This document shows, piece after piece, positions 37,138 to 47,040 of a DNA stretch of 64,000 nt. Source of the stretch: JAGNXB01 sp942490895 (GTDB taxonomy: Bacteria; Bacteroidota; Bacteroidia; Chitinophagales; Saprospiraceae). A model generated the notes under the pieces. The model ran no database searches and was not told the origin of the DNA. It was given only the letters and a program-made list of their open reading frames with translations. Each line of letters starts with the position of its first letter. Within the stretch, counting starts at the first letter, position 1. The position numbers were made by a program, and so were the translations under genes. Location of the stretch: positions 72,983 through 136,982 of the forward strand of contig CALNZC010000091.1 of assembly GCA_942490895.1 (NCBI GenBank). The letters are read 5' to 3'.

Positions 37138-38961
37138 ATGCAGAAACGCCAACTCTTCATGTTCACCATACTACTGACAGCCTTCAACTGCAGTTTGTTT
37201 GCCACCACCTATTATATAGATTCTAAGGACGGCCTGGACAGCAACAGCGGGCTATCCATAATGGATCCCTGGAACAGCCTTGAAAAAGTGAACAATAGTG
37301 ACTTTCTGCCCGGTGACAGCATACTCTTTAAAAAAAATAGCACCTGGTCTGGTGGATTGGATATCTCCAGCGCCGGAACCGCAGGGAATCCAATCGTATT
37401 TTCTGCGTATGGCCTTGGGGCAAAACCACTGATCAATGGAAATGGCCTGATCCAATCCACCATTTTCATTCGCAACAGTGCCAGCTATATCGTCGTCGAT
37501 GGATTTGCTGTCACCAATTATGATGGTCTCGACATCTTTGATGGATCAGAAGCGCTTCGCTGTGGTATTCAAATTGGAGAATGGAGCGGATCGCTTACTC
37601 AGGTAGATATCTTGAACAATGAAGTCTATTTTATTGAAGGATGCAGTAACCATCCGAGTGTAGGACCGCCTCGTGGTTCCGTCCTTGACCCGGACGAATA
37701 TAATTTGTACCAAAATGCAGGTATATTTTGCCACGCGACCTATATGGATTCGTTGTTCATTTCGGGCAACTACGTACATGACTGCACGTGCACCGGCATT
37801 TTTGCATTTCAATTTGAAACGGCTACGAATCTTTTGATCCGACAGAACTCTGTATATAATATCGGATCAGATGGAATCGTCGTACTCAATGCCACCGCAC
37901 CACTGGTCGAATTAAACGCATCCATAAAGGCTGGAAATAACAGTGGCTCAGATCCAAGGGAACCAGATGAATTAGGGTTCAATGGGCTTGCCGTTGCCGG
38001 AATCTGGAGCTTTGGTTGTTCAGACCCCATCTTTCAGTATAATTATTGTGAAGCCACAAAACGCATCACCTGGGATGGCCAGGCGTGGGACTTTGATCTC
38101 AAGACCACGGGTAATGCTATATATCAGTTCAATTACAGTCGAGACAATGAAGGAGGCTTCAATTTAGGTGGCCTGCCGCATCAGATTTTCAGATACAACA
38201 TCAGCTATAACGATGGTGCAAAGCAAGGCAATGCACAATACTTCTTTAACAGCAGCCCCACCTATTACAATAATATTTTTTATCGCACGGATAGCCTGGC
38301 GTTTTTATTCAGTGAGGAGGACGAACAGATCTTTCAAAACAACATATTCTACACTGAGGCCACATCGAATACGACATATCAGGACTCACTTCACCACATG
38401 AGCCATAATTGCTATTCTGGCCACACTCCAATAAATCCCGGAGAGTACCCTGTTTTGGCTGACCCACAGTTTATAGATCCATATTCACCCGGGAAAATAC
38501 TCCCTGGAGTCATCTTCACCAGGGAAGAATTGCGTGAGGCCGCACAGGGGTTTCAATTGAATGCCAGTTCCAGTTGCGTGGATGCCGGATCACCAGTTGA
38601 CAATTATACCGGAGTTGATTTCTGGGGCAATGCGCTTCTGGATGCAATGATGGATATCGGTGCTCATGAGTTTACAGACAACCCAACCGGACTGCATCCC
38701 ATTGATCCTGGATCAAGTATTCTTATATACCCCAACCCTGTACTTACAGACATCTACATCAAAATCGATTCGAATATTCTCCAGGATGCACCTGCACCTG
38801 TTTTTACACTTTATAATAGCCAGGGTACTTCCGTTTATGAATTCGTTGTCAACCGGAATGATTTCAAGATCAACAGGGGCATGCTGCCTGATGGGGTCTA
38901 TTTCTACATCCTGTCAAATGGCATAAGGTTTCACAAGACTGGAAAGCTGATCCTTCACTAG
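37138..38961 (+). CDS. Secreted parallel-beta-helix protein with T9SS sorting domain
   Basis: The 607-residue product has a signal peptide (FTILLTAFNCSLFA), then the opening TTYYIDSKDGLDSNSGLS seen in secreted right-handed beta-helix proteins. Asparagine-rich beta-helix rungs follow (ILNNEVYFIEG, FISGNYVHD, LIRQNSVYNI, FQNNIFY). The C terminus is a type A sorting domain (IYPNPVLTDIYI, LPDGVYFYIL, basic end). The fold is typical of polysaccharide lyases and related enzymes. I cannot point to catalytic residues. Confidence 0.82.
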   Translation: MQKRQLFMFTILLTAFNCSLFATTYYIDSKDGLDSNSGLSIMDPWNSLEKVNNSDFLPGDSILFKKNSTWSGGLDISSAGTAGNPIVFSAYGLGAKPLINGNGLIQSTIFIRNSASYIVVDGFAVTNYDGLDIFDGSEALRCGIQIGEWSGSLTQVDILNNEVYFIEGCSNHPSVGPPRGSVLDPDEYNLYQNAGIFCHATYMDSLFISGNYVHDCTCTGIFAFQFETATNLLIRQNSVYNIGSDGIVVLNATAPLVELNASIKAGNNSGSDPREPDELGFNGLAVAGIWSFGCSDPIFQYNYCEATKRITWDGQAWDFDLKTTGNAIYQFNYSRDNEGGFNLGGLPHQIFRYNISYNDGAKQGNAQYFFNSSPTYYNNIFYRTDSLAFLFSEEDEQIFQNNIFYTEATSNTTYQDSLHHMSHNCYSGHTPINPGEYPVLADPQFIDPYSPGKILPGVIFTREELREAAQGFQLNASSSCVDAGSPVDNYTGVDFWGNALLDAMMDIGAHEFTDNPTGLHPIDPGSSILIYPNPVLTDIYIKIDSNILQDAPAPVFTLYNSQGTSVYEFVVNRNDFKINRGMLPDGVYFYILSNGIRFHKTGKLILH

Positions 38962-39065
38962 TCATTCATCGTATGCTCCACCATGCCCAAAAGACGTTGA
39001 CAGGACAGATTAACAAGGAGGCATCCTCTACATGGCATCATGGTTATAAAGCAAAATAGACAAGC

Positions 39066-40187
39066 ATGGGAGTCGTATTAAATATCGGGGTTGTCCTGTC
39101 TTTCTTTTTAGGCATTCTCCTATTTACAAAAAAGGACAAGGTCCTTACGGATACGCTTTTGACAATTTGGTTGTTTACGATCGGAATTCACTTAACGGGC
39201 TATTTCTTACATCACAATGGCTTTTGGGAGACACACCCCCACCTCATTGGCACCACCGCACCTCTTCCGTTGCTCTATGGCCCATTCCTATACCTCTATG
39301 TCGAGTATTCAATCAAAAAGGATGATCAACTACTAACAACGGATTATCTGCATTTCTTACCCGCTTTGATCGCCTATGGGTATATGATGCCATTTTACTT
39401 CTGGTACTCGACGGAAGAGAAAATGCAAGTAGATAAAGGGCTGATTGATGACTACAGTGTATTCGCCATTATCCTTCTGATCAGTTTCATCCTATCCGGG
39501 CTGAGTTATTCCATCTTGTCGTATAGATTGTTGCGAAAGCGGGAAAAAGTCGTCGATGAGAACTTTTCCAGTCATGAAAATATCCATCTCCACTGGTTGC
39601 GCTATACCATAATAGGAATAGCCACCCTTTTTGTAACCGTCCTCCTGGTCACGGTTCTCCGTGAAGTGCTTGCTTTTCAGTTTTCGTTCAATGCCGACAT
39701 TCTGTTCTATTCTATCATCACATGTTTCGTCGTTTATGTCGGGTACTCCGGAATCAAACAACAAGACCTTTTTTCCAATACATCGACCTCCCTCGACGAT
39801 CTTGTCAAATCAGAAAGTGAGTATAAAAAGTCAAGCTTGAAATCAGAGATCGCGATGATCAAACACGAAGAACTTCTGACCTGCATGCGCGCCGAAAAAC
39901 CCTATCTAAACCCGAAACTGACTTTGACCGAACTGGCCAACCACTTGTCGATATCGGCTAACCATTTATCGCAAATCATCAATCAATATGAAGAAGTCAA
40001 TTTTCATGACTTCGTCAACAAGTATAGAGTCGAGGAGTTTTTACAAAAAGCGCAAAGCAATACAAACTTCAACTTACTCGTGCACGCCTATGACTCCGGA
40101 TTTAATTCCAAATCCTCGTTCAATAGTGTCTTCAAGAAGTTCAAATCTGTTACCCCATCTCAGTATATCTCTCAACTAAAGGACTAA
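39066..40187 (+). CDS. Membrane-anchored AraC-type transcription regulator
   Basis: The 373-residue product has about seven hydrophobic segments in its first 240 residues, then a soluble linker (about 245-280) and a C-terminal AraC-type double helix-turn-helix (LTLTELANHLSISANHLSQI, then GFNSKSSFNSVFKKFKSVTPSQY). This layout is common in Bacteroidota, where such proteins are thought to sense a signal in the membrane. It is the first gene of a same-strand cluster and probably controls the receptor genes that follow. Confidence 0.88.
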   Translation: MGVVLNIGVVLSFFLGILLFTKKDKVLTDTLLTIWLFTIGIHLTGYFLHHNGFWETHPHLIGTTAPLPLLYGPFLYLYVEYSIKKDDQLLTTDYLHFLPALIAYGYMMPFYFWYSTEEKMQVDKGLIDDYSVFAIILLISFILSGLSYSILSYRLLRKREKVVDENFSSHENIHLHWLRYTIIGIATLFVTVLLVTVLREVLAFQFSFNADILFYSIITCFVVYVGYSGIKQQDLFSNTSTSLDDLVKSESEYKKSSLKSEIAMIKHEELLTCMRAEKPYLNPKLTLTELANHLSISANHLSQIINQYEEVNFHDFVNKYRVEEFLQKAQSNTNFNLLVHAYDSGFNSKSSFNSVFKKFKSVTPSQYISQLKD

Positions 40188-40765
40188 GCCGCCAAGCCTT
40201 TGTTGTCTTGATCCAGGCGACCTGCACGCATTCCGATTTTCTGAGTAGACACAACGCCCACCTCGTCACGCGATGATGGGATAAGCCCGGTGAATCTGTC
40301 AACCACCGTCCATCCTAGTCATATCCATTTCACCTGGAGCCATGTCGCTATTCGGGTTGTAATAAACTCAACCCCTTCTTCGGGCTCATTCTCAGCCAAC
40401 ATCCCTGCACCTGATTGCAGTCTGGCCAGGGCCACATCTGGGCATAGCCACTCCTGGCTTTAGACCTGAACTCCGAAGTGGCACACATCCAGTTGACGGC
40501 AACTTTCTGGCCTGAAGTTCTCCAGGCACCTGTCAGCAACCCCATCCTTTCGACATTATCCAAGTCTTTATTCCCCTGAAATTTCGATTCCCCTTCAATT
40601 ATTCCACACACAGGTAAGAATCACACACCACTCTGTTTTTCACGGTTTTAGATGTCCACTCCTATACGATTGGACCCCTTAATAAGTTCAGTCCTTCACG
40701 TCTGGGCGATGCACCTTGATTTTCGATGAACCTTCGCATCAGAATCAACACAAACACGTGAAATC
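40188..40765. other. Intergenic region before the fusion gene
   Basis: No gene or clear repeat. Given its length between a regulator and its likely target, it is where an operator would be expected, but I could not identify one. Confidence 0.45.
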
Positions 40766-43700
40766 ATGAACAACAACTTGTACCATAGAACGCGCTTGTT
40801 TTTCAGCTTAGCCACGATCATCCCCTGGACACTCTGGATTCTCGCAGGTGTCATCAGCCACATAGAGACTACTGACACAACACTGCAATCAGGGGCAAGT
40901 ATCCTGGCCTTTTTGGGTTTGATCGCTCCTGTCCTGGTGACATTCGTGTTGACCCGGAAGAACCGTCAGCTGGCCAGGGACATCAGTGGCAGATTCTTCA
41001 ACCTGAAAGGGGTCCCATCCACCTACATCATTGTGTCACTGACCCTGATGCCATTTAGCATCTTACTGGCACAGGCCGTATCCCTCCTCTTTGGATACAG
41101 TATCGATCAGTTCCAATGGGCAAAGTCCTATTCATTTACATCCGGGGTCTTTCCCGTATGGGTCATGCTCATCATCGCACCGATATTGGAAGAGCTGGCA
41201 TGGCACACCTATGGCACAGACTCCTTGAGAACGAAATTCAGTCTCTTCAAGACATCTGTGTTATTTGCAGGCTTCTGGGCGATCTGGCATATCCCCCTGT
41301 CCAGCATCAAAGACTACTACCATAGCCATCTGGCATCGGCTGATTGGATCTATGGCGTGAATTTCCTGGTCAGTCTCATCCCTTTTGTCCTCATCATGAA
41401 CTGGATTTACTACAAATCCAACCGGAATATCCTTCTCCCTATTCTCTTTCACATCTCAGCTGGGTTCTTTAACGAACTCTTCGCCACTCATCCAATGAGC
41501 AAGGTGATCCAAACCTGCATACTCGCATTGATCGCACTGTATATCATCCTCAACGACAAAATCTTCTTCTTCACAAAAAATCAACCTCTGATGAAAAACT
41601 TTACACAAACAACCAAGATGAAACTGACCAAAAATATAAGGATGGCCATTCTACTAGTGGGCATGCTCATCGTTGGCACTTCAAACTGGCTTACAGCCCA
41701 GGAAATCACCCAAACCATCCAGGGCCACGTGTATGATGAGGTCACTCACGAGCCCCTTTCTTATGCCACGCTTATCGTAACTGATACGGATCCGCTTATG
41801 GGGACGGTTACGGATGTAGAGGGAAACTTTAAGCTTGAAAACATCAAAGTCGGTCGGCAAACGATTATTGTTTCCATGATCGGTTATTCCTCTTATGAAA
41901 TAAAAGAATTACTGGTGAGCTCGGGGCAGATCATCAGCCTCTCCATAGCGATGCAAGAGAGTGGCACCACCCTGGATGAAGTCATAGTGCGCGTAAATAA
42001 ATCAACCCCGTTGAATAGTATGGCTCAGTTGAGCAGTCGCCAATTTACGGTGGAAGAAACGCAACGTTATGCAGGAGGTCTGGATGACCCAGCCCGCCTG
42101 GTCACATCATTTGCCGGAGTTGCTAATCCTGCCATCGGGGATAATGGGATTTCTGTTCGAGGGAACAGTCCGGATGGGCTATTATGGCGCATCGAAGGTG
42201 TGGAAGTTCCCAATCCGAATCACTTTGCCAATCTCACCATTGCCGGAGGAGGTTTGATCTCTGCGATCAGCAGTCAAATGATGGCCAACAGTGATTTCTA
42301 TACCGGCGCATTTCCTGCAGAATTCGGAAACGCATCCTCCGGGGTATTTGATATCAATCTACGTCAAGGCAACCAGGAAAAAAGGCAGTATGCATTTGAA
42401 GCCGGCCTTTTAGGAATAGGAGCCATGGCTCAAGGCCCTTTCAGCAAACATTCAGAATCAACATACATTGTCAATTATCGCAATTCAACAATGGCCCTCA
42501 TTGCCCCTCTCCTACCCGACGAAGCCGGTGTGCTGAAATATCAGGACCTTTCATTTAAAACAAATTTTCGGACAAAAAATAATGGAAACTTCACATTCTG
42601 GGGCATTGGCGCCGTTGACGGAGTGAAGACGGAAGCGCTGGATAGCATGGATTGGAAATCAATATACGATCGAGACAATTCAAATACATCCATGCATATG
42701 TACGCCACTGCACTCTCACATAAACTCATCTTGCCAGATAATGCATTTCTAAAGTCTACCATCGCATATACAGGAAGTGGTTTGGATTTTACCGAGGAAC
42801 GACTGGACATGACTCTGCAAGGACACCCCCAATCCAGAGCAAAAAACAGAACCAACCAAATCACCTTCCAAAGTGATTATACAAAACGATTGAACAACAG
42901 ACACAGTAACAAGACCGGACTGCGATACACCCACCACTCTTTCGAAATTGATGTAAAAGAAGCCACATCGGCCGGTGAGGAGCTGCAAGAGATAGCCACC
43001 AAATCTGGAAACACAGGATTCATTCAACTCTATTCACAATCAAAATTCACGCTGACACCTCAACTGGCATTGAATGCAGGCTTGAATACCCAATACCTGA
43101 TCCTGAATGGTAACTATTCAATTGAACCAAGAGTGGGCTTGAAATACAATGTCAGCAAAGAACATAGTGTAGCCGTGGCTTATGGCATTCACAGTCGTAT
43201 GGAGCAATTACCTGTGTATTTCGTATCCGTGAATGGCGCGCATCCGAACAAAGATCTAGACTTCATGAAGTCATCTCATCTGGTTTTCTCCTACCAGGCG
43301 AAACTTGGCAGCAATCTTCATTTGAGTATAGAGCCGTATTACCAATTTCTGAACAATGTACCGGTGAGCCCTTACGGATATGCATCCACTCTGAACAACA
43401 AGAACACGCTATTCTATAACGAAGAACTCGAAAGCAAAGGCAGTGGCCGAAATCTGGGAATTGACTTCACCCTGGAGAAATACCTGAGTGGTGGATACTA
43501 CTATATGCTGACTGCCTCGGTATTTGATTCGAAGTACAACGATGCAGATGGCGTGGAGCGAAATACACGTTTCAACAGGAATTTTGTGTTCAATTTGATG
43601 GCAGGAAAAGAATGGCATACTTCCAAAAATAATATAATAGGCGCCAACATTAAACTGAACTTCCTGGGCGGCAACCGTAAAGAATCCATCAACATAGTCG

Positions 43701-43969
43701 CCTCCGATGAACAACAGGATGTCATTTATGGTGAAACTGATGGAAATATGGCATTCAGTCAACGATATGACGCCATGCCGGTGATCTCGTTCACACTATC
43801 CTATCGGATAAACAAGCCAAAATACTCGTCCGTCTGGTCATTACAAGTACTCAATGCCACCGGCACCAAAGAATACGCAAATGATGTATACAACTTGAAA
43901 ACAAACAAGGTAGAAACAAACTACGAGGGTCTTCTTATCCCGAATATCAGCTATAAAATAGAGTTCTGA
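40766..43969 (+). CDS. CPBP membrane protease fused in frame to a TonB-type receptor
   Basis: One uninterrupted frame of 1,067 residues holds two proteins. Residues 1 to about 270 are a CPBP (Abi) intramembrane protease with several membrane segments and the three motifs: EELAWHTYG (E142, E143; the usual arginine after W is H147), FWAIWHIP (H175) and HISAGFFNE (H229). From M276 or M285 a second protein begins with its own signal peptide (MAILLVGMLIVG to AQE). A carboxypeptidase-regulatory-like domain follows (about 315-400), then a plug-like region (DNGISVRGNSPDG) and an outer-membrane barrel ending in IEF. A barrel cannot easily insert in the outer membrane while tethered to an inner-membrane protease. 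Cleavage, internal initiation at 41591 or 41618, or a lost stop codon are all possible. Confidence 0.8.
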   Translation: MNNNLYHRTRLFFSLATIIPWTLWILAGVISHIETTDTTLQSGASILAFLGLIAPVLVTFVLTRKNRQLARDISGRFFNLKGVPSTYIIVSLTLMPFSILLAQAVSLLFGYSIDQFQWAKSYSFTSGVFPVWVMLIIAPILEELAWHTYGTDSLRTKFSLFKTSVLFAGFWAIWHIPLSSIKDYYHSHLASADWIYGVNFLVSLIPFVLIMNWIYYKSNRNILLPILFHISAGFFNELFATHPMSKVIQTCILALIALYIILNDKIFFFTKNQPLMKNFTQTTKMKLTKNIRMAILLVGMLIVGTSNWLTAQEITQTIQGHVYDEVTHEPLSYATLIVTDTDPLMGTVTDVEGNFKLENIKVGRQTIIVSMIGYSSYEIKELLVSSGQIISLSIAMQESGTTLDEVIVRVNKSTPLNSMAQLSSRQFTVEETQRYAGGLDDPARLVTSFAGVANPAIGDNGISVRGNSPDGLLWRIEGVEVPNPNHFANLTIAGGGLISAISSQMMANSDFYTGAFPAEFGNASSGVFDINLRQGNQEKRQYAFEAGLLGIGAMAQGPFSKHSESTYIVNYRNSTMALIAPLLPDEAGVLKYQDLSFKTNFRTKNNGNFTFWGIGAVDGVKTEALDSMDWKSIYDRDNSNTSMHMYATALSHKLILPDNAFLKSTIAYTGSGLDFTEERLDMTLQGHPQSRAKNRTNQITFQSDYTKRLNNRHSNKTGLRYTHHSFEIDVKEATSAGEELQEIATKSGNTGFIQLYSQSKFTLTPQLALNAGLNTQYLILNGNYSIEPRVGLKYNVSKEHSVAVAYGIHSRMEQLPVYFVSVNGAHPNKDLDFMKSSHLVFSYQAKLGSNLHLSIEPYYQFLNNVPVSPYGYASTLNNKNTLFYNEELESKGSGRNLGIDFTLEKYLSGGYYYMLTASVFDSKYNDADGVERNTRFNRNFVFNLMAGKEWHTSKNNIIGANIKLNFLGGNRKESINIVASDEQQDVIYGETDGNMAFSQRYDAMPVISFTLSYRINKPKYSSVWSLQVLNATGTKEYANDVYNLKTNKVETNYEGLLIPNISYKIEF

Positions 43970-44096
43970 TAAGAGGGAATCAACACCCGGTCATCTTCTG
44001 AGAATCATTGAAAGATAACGCCTAGCCGTATACCCATAAACCACTCACACATTCGACATGTGTTCTCTCATCACAGCAACCTTTAAATTCATTATC

Positions 44097-45299
44097 ATGA
44101 ATCGGTATAAATACATCGGAATAGCTATAGCCTTTATGGTCTCCATCATGAACGGCCAAGGACAAGATAGCTTATGGCAACGAACGTATCAGTTCGGCAT
44201 ATACAATAATTATGACCTGAGAAACTCGTCCACAAATGCAATCAGTACTTATCGTGTTCTGAATGACGGATTCAACTCCTTAGTGAGTTCAAAAATGAAT
44301 CGAACTGCGGGTAACATTACACAAGGTGTGTTCAACTTTGCTACCGCCTATCTGGCCATGTTGTGGTCGCATGAATTTGGACATGCCTTCAGGGCACGAC
44401 AAATCGGGGGAACATTCAACATTCACAACTTCAATCTGCCGGTCCCCTACACGACAGCAGACCTACCCCTGGATCGATCTCTCGTAGATGAGGCCATATT
44501 TGTCACAGCAGGCTTTGAAGTCAATTATCTCACTGTTCGCAATCTGCAATCCTCATTCATCAGGCAAAATGGAATCTGGAATGAAGATCTGGGGTTTTCA
44601 TTTGCCAACCGGATGATGTACCCCATCTATACAACGTTGATCACACCCATTAATCCGAAAGAGAAGGAGGTGTGGATCAAAACTGCTGGCGACCCGGTCC
44701 ATTACATCCTCCCTGTGTTCAAGAACTATTCAGACAACCAGGTATTTATGGCCGACAGCACCGTCAACCCCGATCTGGTCAGTTTTTACAATCAGTCCAG
44801 CATTTTTGCCTTCTTCTTCCAATTCCTGGATCCACAGTTTTATCGTGAACTGGGTGGGTCATTTGGAAAATCCTCCAAGACGCGCAGGCCGATCTTCCTG
44901 GTGGGTGACCACAAAAATGGATGGACGTATGGAACCTTGTTCAATGCGTCTCCATTGGGTTACGAGCTGTACATGCAGAATTACATCCATTTAAATGACA
45001 ATCAATACGGATTGTATCTGAAATTTGGTCAGCCTTTCAAAAATATCGGAATAGGGGCTTCCATGAACGACGTCATCAAGTCCGATAAATGGCATTCTGA
45101 TATTCTGGTGGAACTCTGGGATCAGGACATCTTTGGCAAAGGGGCTTCTCTTGAGCTGATCAACCAATGGAAGCTGAATAAGTGGTTGGGGATAAATGTC
45201 AATCTCGGATATAAGACGAAGGGATATGTCCTGGGCAAGCAGCTGGACTCCGGCCTGAACCTGGGGGCAGGTGTCTGCTTCTATAATAACCAGTTGTGA
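44097..45299 (+). CDS. Secreted or membrane protein with HExxH motif
   Basis: About 400 residues from the ATG at 44097 (MNRYKYIGIAIAFMVSIMNG, a signal peptide); an in-frame ATG at 44058 is less likely. The motif HEFGH (H92, E93, H96) sits in a hydrophobic helix (FATAYLAMLWSHEFGHAFRA), as in zinc metallopeptidases. The C-terminal 120 residues look like beta strands of an outer-membrane barrel (YGLYLKFGQPF, LGINVNLGYK, LNLGAGVCFY). I do not recognise the family. It lies 127 bases after the fusion gene and its stop nearly touches the next gene. Confidence 0.6.
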   Translation: MNRYKYIGIAIAFMVSIMNGQGQDSLWQRTYQFGIYNNYDLRNSSTNAISTYRVLNDGFNSLVSSKMNRTAGNITQGVFNFATAYLAMLWSHEFGHAFRARQIGGTFNIHNFNLPVPYTTADLPLDRSLVDEAIFVTAGFEVNYLTVRNLQSSFIRQNGIWNEDLGFSFANRMMYPIYTTLITPINPKEKEVWIKTAGDPVHYILPVFKNYSDNQVFMADSTVNPDLVSFYNQSSIFAFFFQFLDPQFYRELGGSFGKSSKTRRPIFLVGDHKNGWTYGTLFNASPLGYELYMQNYIHLNDNQYGLYLKFGQPFKNIGIGASMNDVIKSDKWHSDILVELWDQDIFGKGASLELINQWKLNKWLGINVNLGYKTKGYVLGKQLDSGLNLGAGVCFYNNQL

Positions 45300-45319
45300 A
45301 TCATCAAAAAACAAATGTC

Positions 45320-45880
45320 ATGACGTTGAAGACGACTTTACTTGCATCGATATTGCTCTTGATAAGCCTATCCGCTAACGCTCAAACAAAATTGAATTTG
45401 GGTGGTGGTTATTTCGGAGAAAATATCACTTATCCCGGAATGATTGCAGAATTTGAATATGAAAAATTTCATACCGGGAAATTTTCCACTCCTTTAAAAA
45501 TAGACATTGGCTTTTACAATCATCCACGGAGTCATTCTGCATTATTGATTGATCTGCATGAAGGGTTCAGGATGTACACAAAAAACCAAAGATGGTATTT
45601 TGAACAATCGATTGGCCTGGGCGCCATGCTCTCGTTTTACAATGAAGACATTTGGCATGTAGATGAAACCGGAAATGTGGCACGTGTTTCTAGTTTTGCA
45701 AACGTTGATTTCATGCCTTCCGTCACCTTTGGATGTGGATTCAATCTAACCCCCAATAATGAAACTGCTCACTTTATATGGATCCGGCCCAAACTATTCT
45801 GGCAACTTCCATATAATAATCTGGCCACCGTTCATACTGCATTGATGATTGGATACAGTTACAACCTCAAGACTAAATAA
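45320..45880 (+). CDS. Small outer-membrane beta-barrel-like protein
   Basis: 186 residues from the ATG at 45320, which begins a signal peptide (LLASILLLISLSANAQ); a GTG at 45296 overlaps the previous stop codon. The mature part is alternating beta strands with aromatic girdles (LNLGGGYFGENITYPGM to ALMIGYSYNLK), as in small outer-membrane barrels. No family recognised. It is linked to both neighbours (20 bases before, 1 base after), which implies an operon. Confidence 0.6.
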   Translation: MTLKTTLLASILLLISLSANAQTKLNLGGGYFGENITYPGMIAEFEYEKFHTGKFSTPLKIDIGFYNHPRSHSALLIDLHEGFRMYTKNQRWYFEQSIGLGAMLSFYNEDIWHVDETGNVARVSSFANVDFMPSVTFGCGFNLTPNNETAHFIWIRPKLFWQLPYNNLATVHTALMIGYSYNLKTK

Positions 45881-45881
45881 C

Positions 45882-46907
45882 ATGAAAGCAATACCCGCTA
45901 TTTCAATTCTCCTTCTTTCTGTTTTCATACTTGGCTGTGAAAAATCAGAATGGCTTGGTGATGGAGACTACTTTTTTCTCGAAAATAAGGGTGCCGTTAT
46001 GCCCGTTTGGGTAAAAGGAAATAGAAGCTCTGATGTATATATCCTCACCGTTCACGGCGGCCCGGGGGCTACCTCAGGTCATGAATTTCCAATTTCTCAA
46101 GGATTTAAACATCTGGAGGAAAATTATAACCTGATCTATTGGGATCAACGAATGTCAGGACTATCCCAAGGCGATCCTGACCTGTCAACGCTGACCATTG
46201 ACCAGCACATTGAAGATCTCGAAAGACTTGTCACATTGATCCAAGCGAAATACAACCCAGGCTCCCTGTTTATCCTGGGGCATAGTTGGGGAGGAGCAAT
46301 GTCTGCAGGTTATCTTGGCCAAGGAAATCATCAGATCAATATCAATGGATGGATAGATCTTGATGGTGCTCTTGCAGAACAAATAGATGTACAAGCAATG
46401 AAAACATGGATATTAGACCGAGTTCCATTGTATTACGACAGAGACCCTGAGTTCTATCAATTTATTATGGATTGGTATGATGAGAATCCATACCCAGTCA
46501 ATACAGACCCTTATCCCTATTTGTATTCAACAAATTTTGGAGGTGATGTTTATAATTACGAGCACACGCTCTCTCTTAGCCCTATTCCATATTCCACACT
46601 GGCATTCGGGTCCCCATTCACATGGGCGTTTTACTGGTCTCAGTATGGCGGTGAATCAGGTAAATGGGTAAATGGATATGACATGAGAAAGGAGGTCAGT
46701 AATATCACTATCCCTGCACTACTTCTTTGGGGTGCGGAAGATGGAATTGTACCTGCTACTATTGGTCAACAAGCCTTCGATTTATTAGGCACTCCGACAT
46801 CAGAAAAGAAAATAGTATTCCTTGACGAATGCGCCCATTCTCCTCATTATGAAAAACCACTCGAATTCAGCAGTACAATAATTGACTTTGTTGATCACTA
46901 TAAGTAA
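45882..46907 (+). CDS. Lipoprotein alpha/beta hydrolase, proline-iminopeptidase-like
   Basis: The 341-residue product starts with a lipoprotein signal (LLSVFILGC, cysteine at about 19). HGGPG (from H58) forms the oxyanion-hole motif typical of prolyl iminopeptidases, YWDQRMSGLS resembles their conserved DQRGxGxS, and the nucleophile is S135 in GHSWGG. The acid is probably in LLLWGAEDGIVP and the histidine in ECAHSPHYE. Such enzymes remove N-terminal proline or hydrolyse esters. It is attached to a membrane and ends the cluster, so it may trim imported peptides. Confidence 0.82.
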   Translation: MKAIPAISILLLSVFILGCEKSEWLGDGDYFFLENKGAVMPVWVKGNRSSDVYILTVHGGPGATSGHEFPISQGFKHLEENYNLIYWDQRMSGLSQGDPDLSTLTIDQHIEDLERLVTLIQAKYNPGSLFILGHSWGGAMSAGYLGQGNHQININGWIDLDGALAEQIDVQAMKTWILDRVPLYYDRDPEFYQFIMDWYDENPYPVNTDPYPYLYSTNFGGDVYNYEHTLSLSPIPYSTLAFGSPFTWAFYWSQYGGESGKWVNGYDMRKEVSNITIPALLLWGAEDGIVPATIGQQAFDLLGTPTSEKKIVFLDECAHSPHYEKPLEFSSTIIDFVDHYK

Positions 46908-47040
46908 TGATTCCAACCGAGGGAAACACTCCTTTCTAGGCAGCAACGATTCGACTGGACAGAGAATGCCTACATTTGTTCAACGTTTGCCGTTCGAAGC
47001 ACACACAACCATTGCGCAGTAGCGCCCCCACTCCCTTTAT

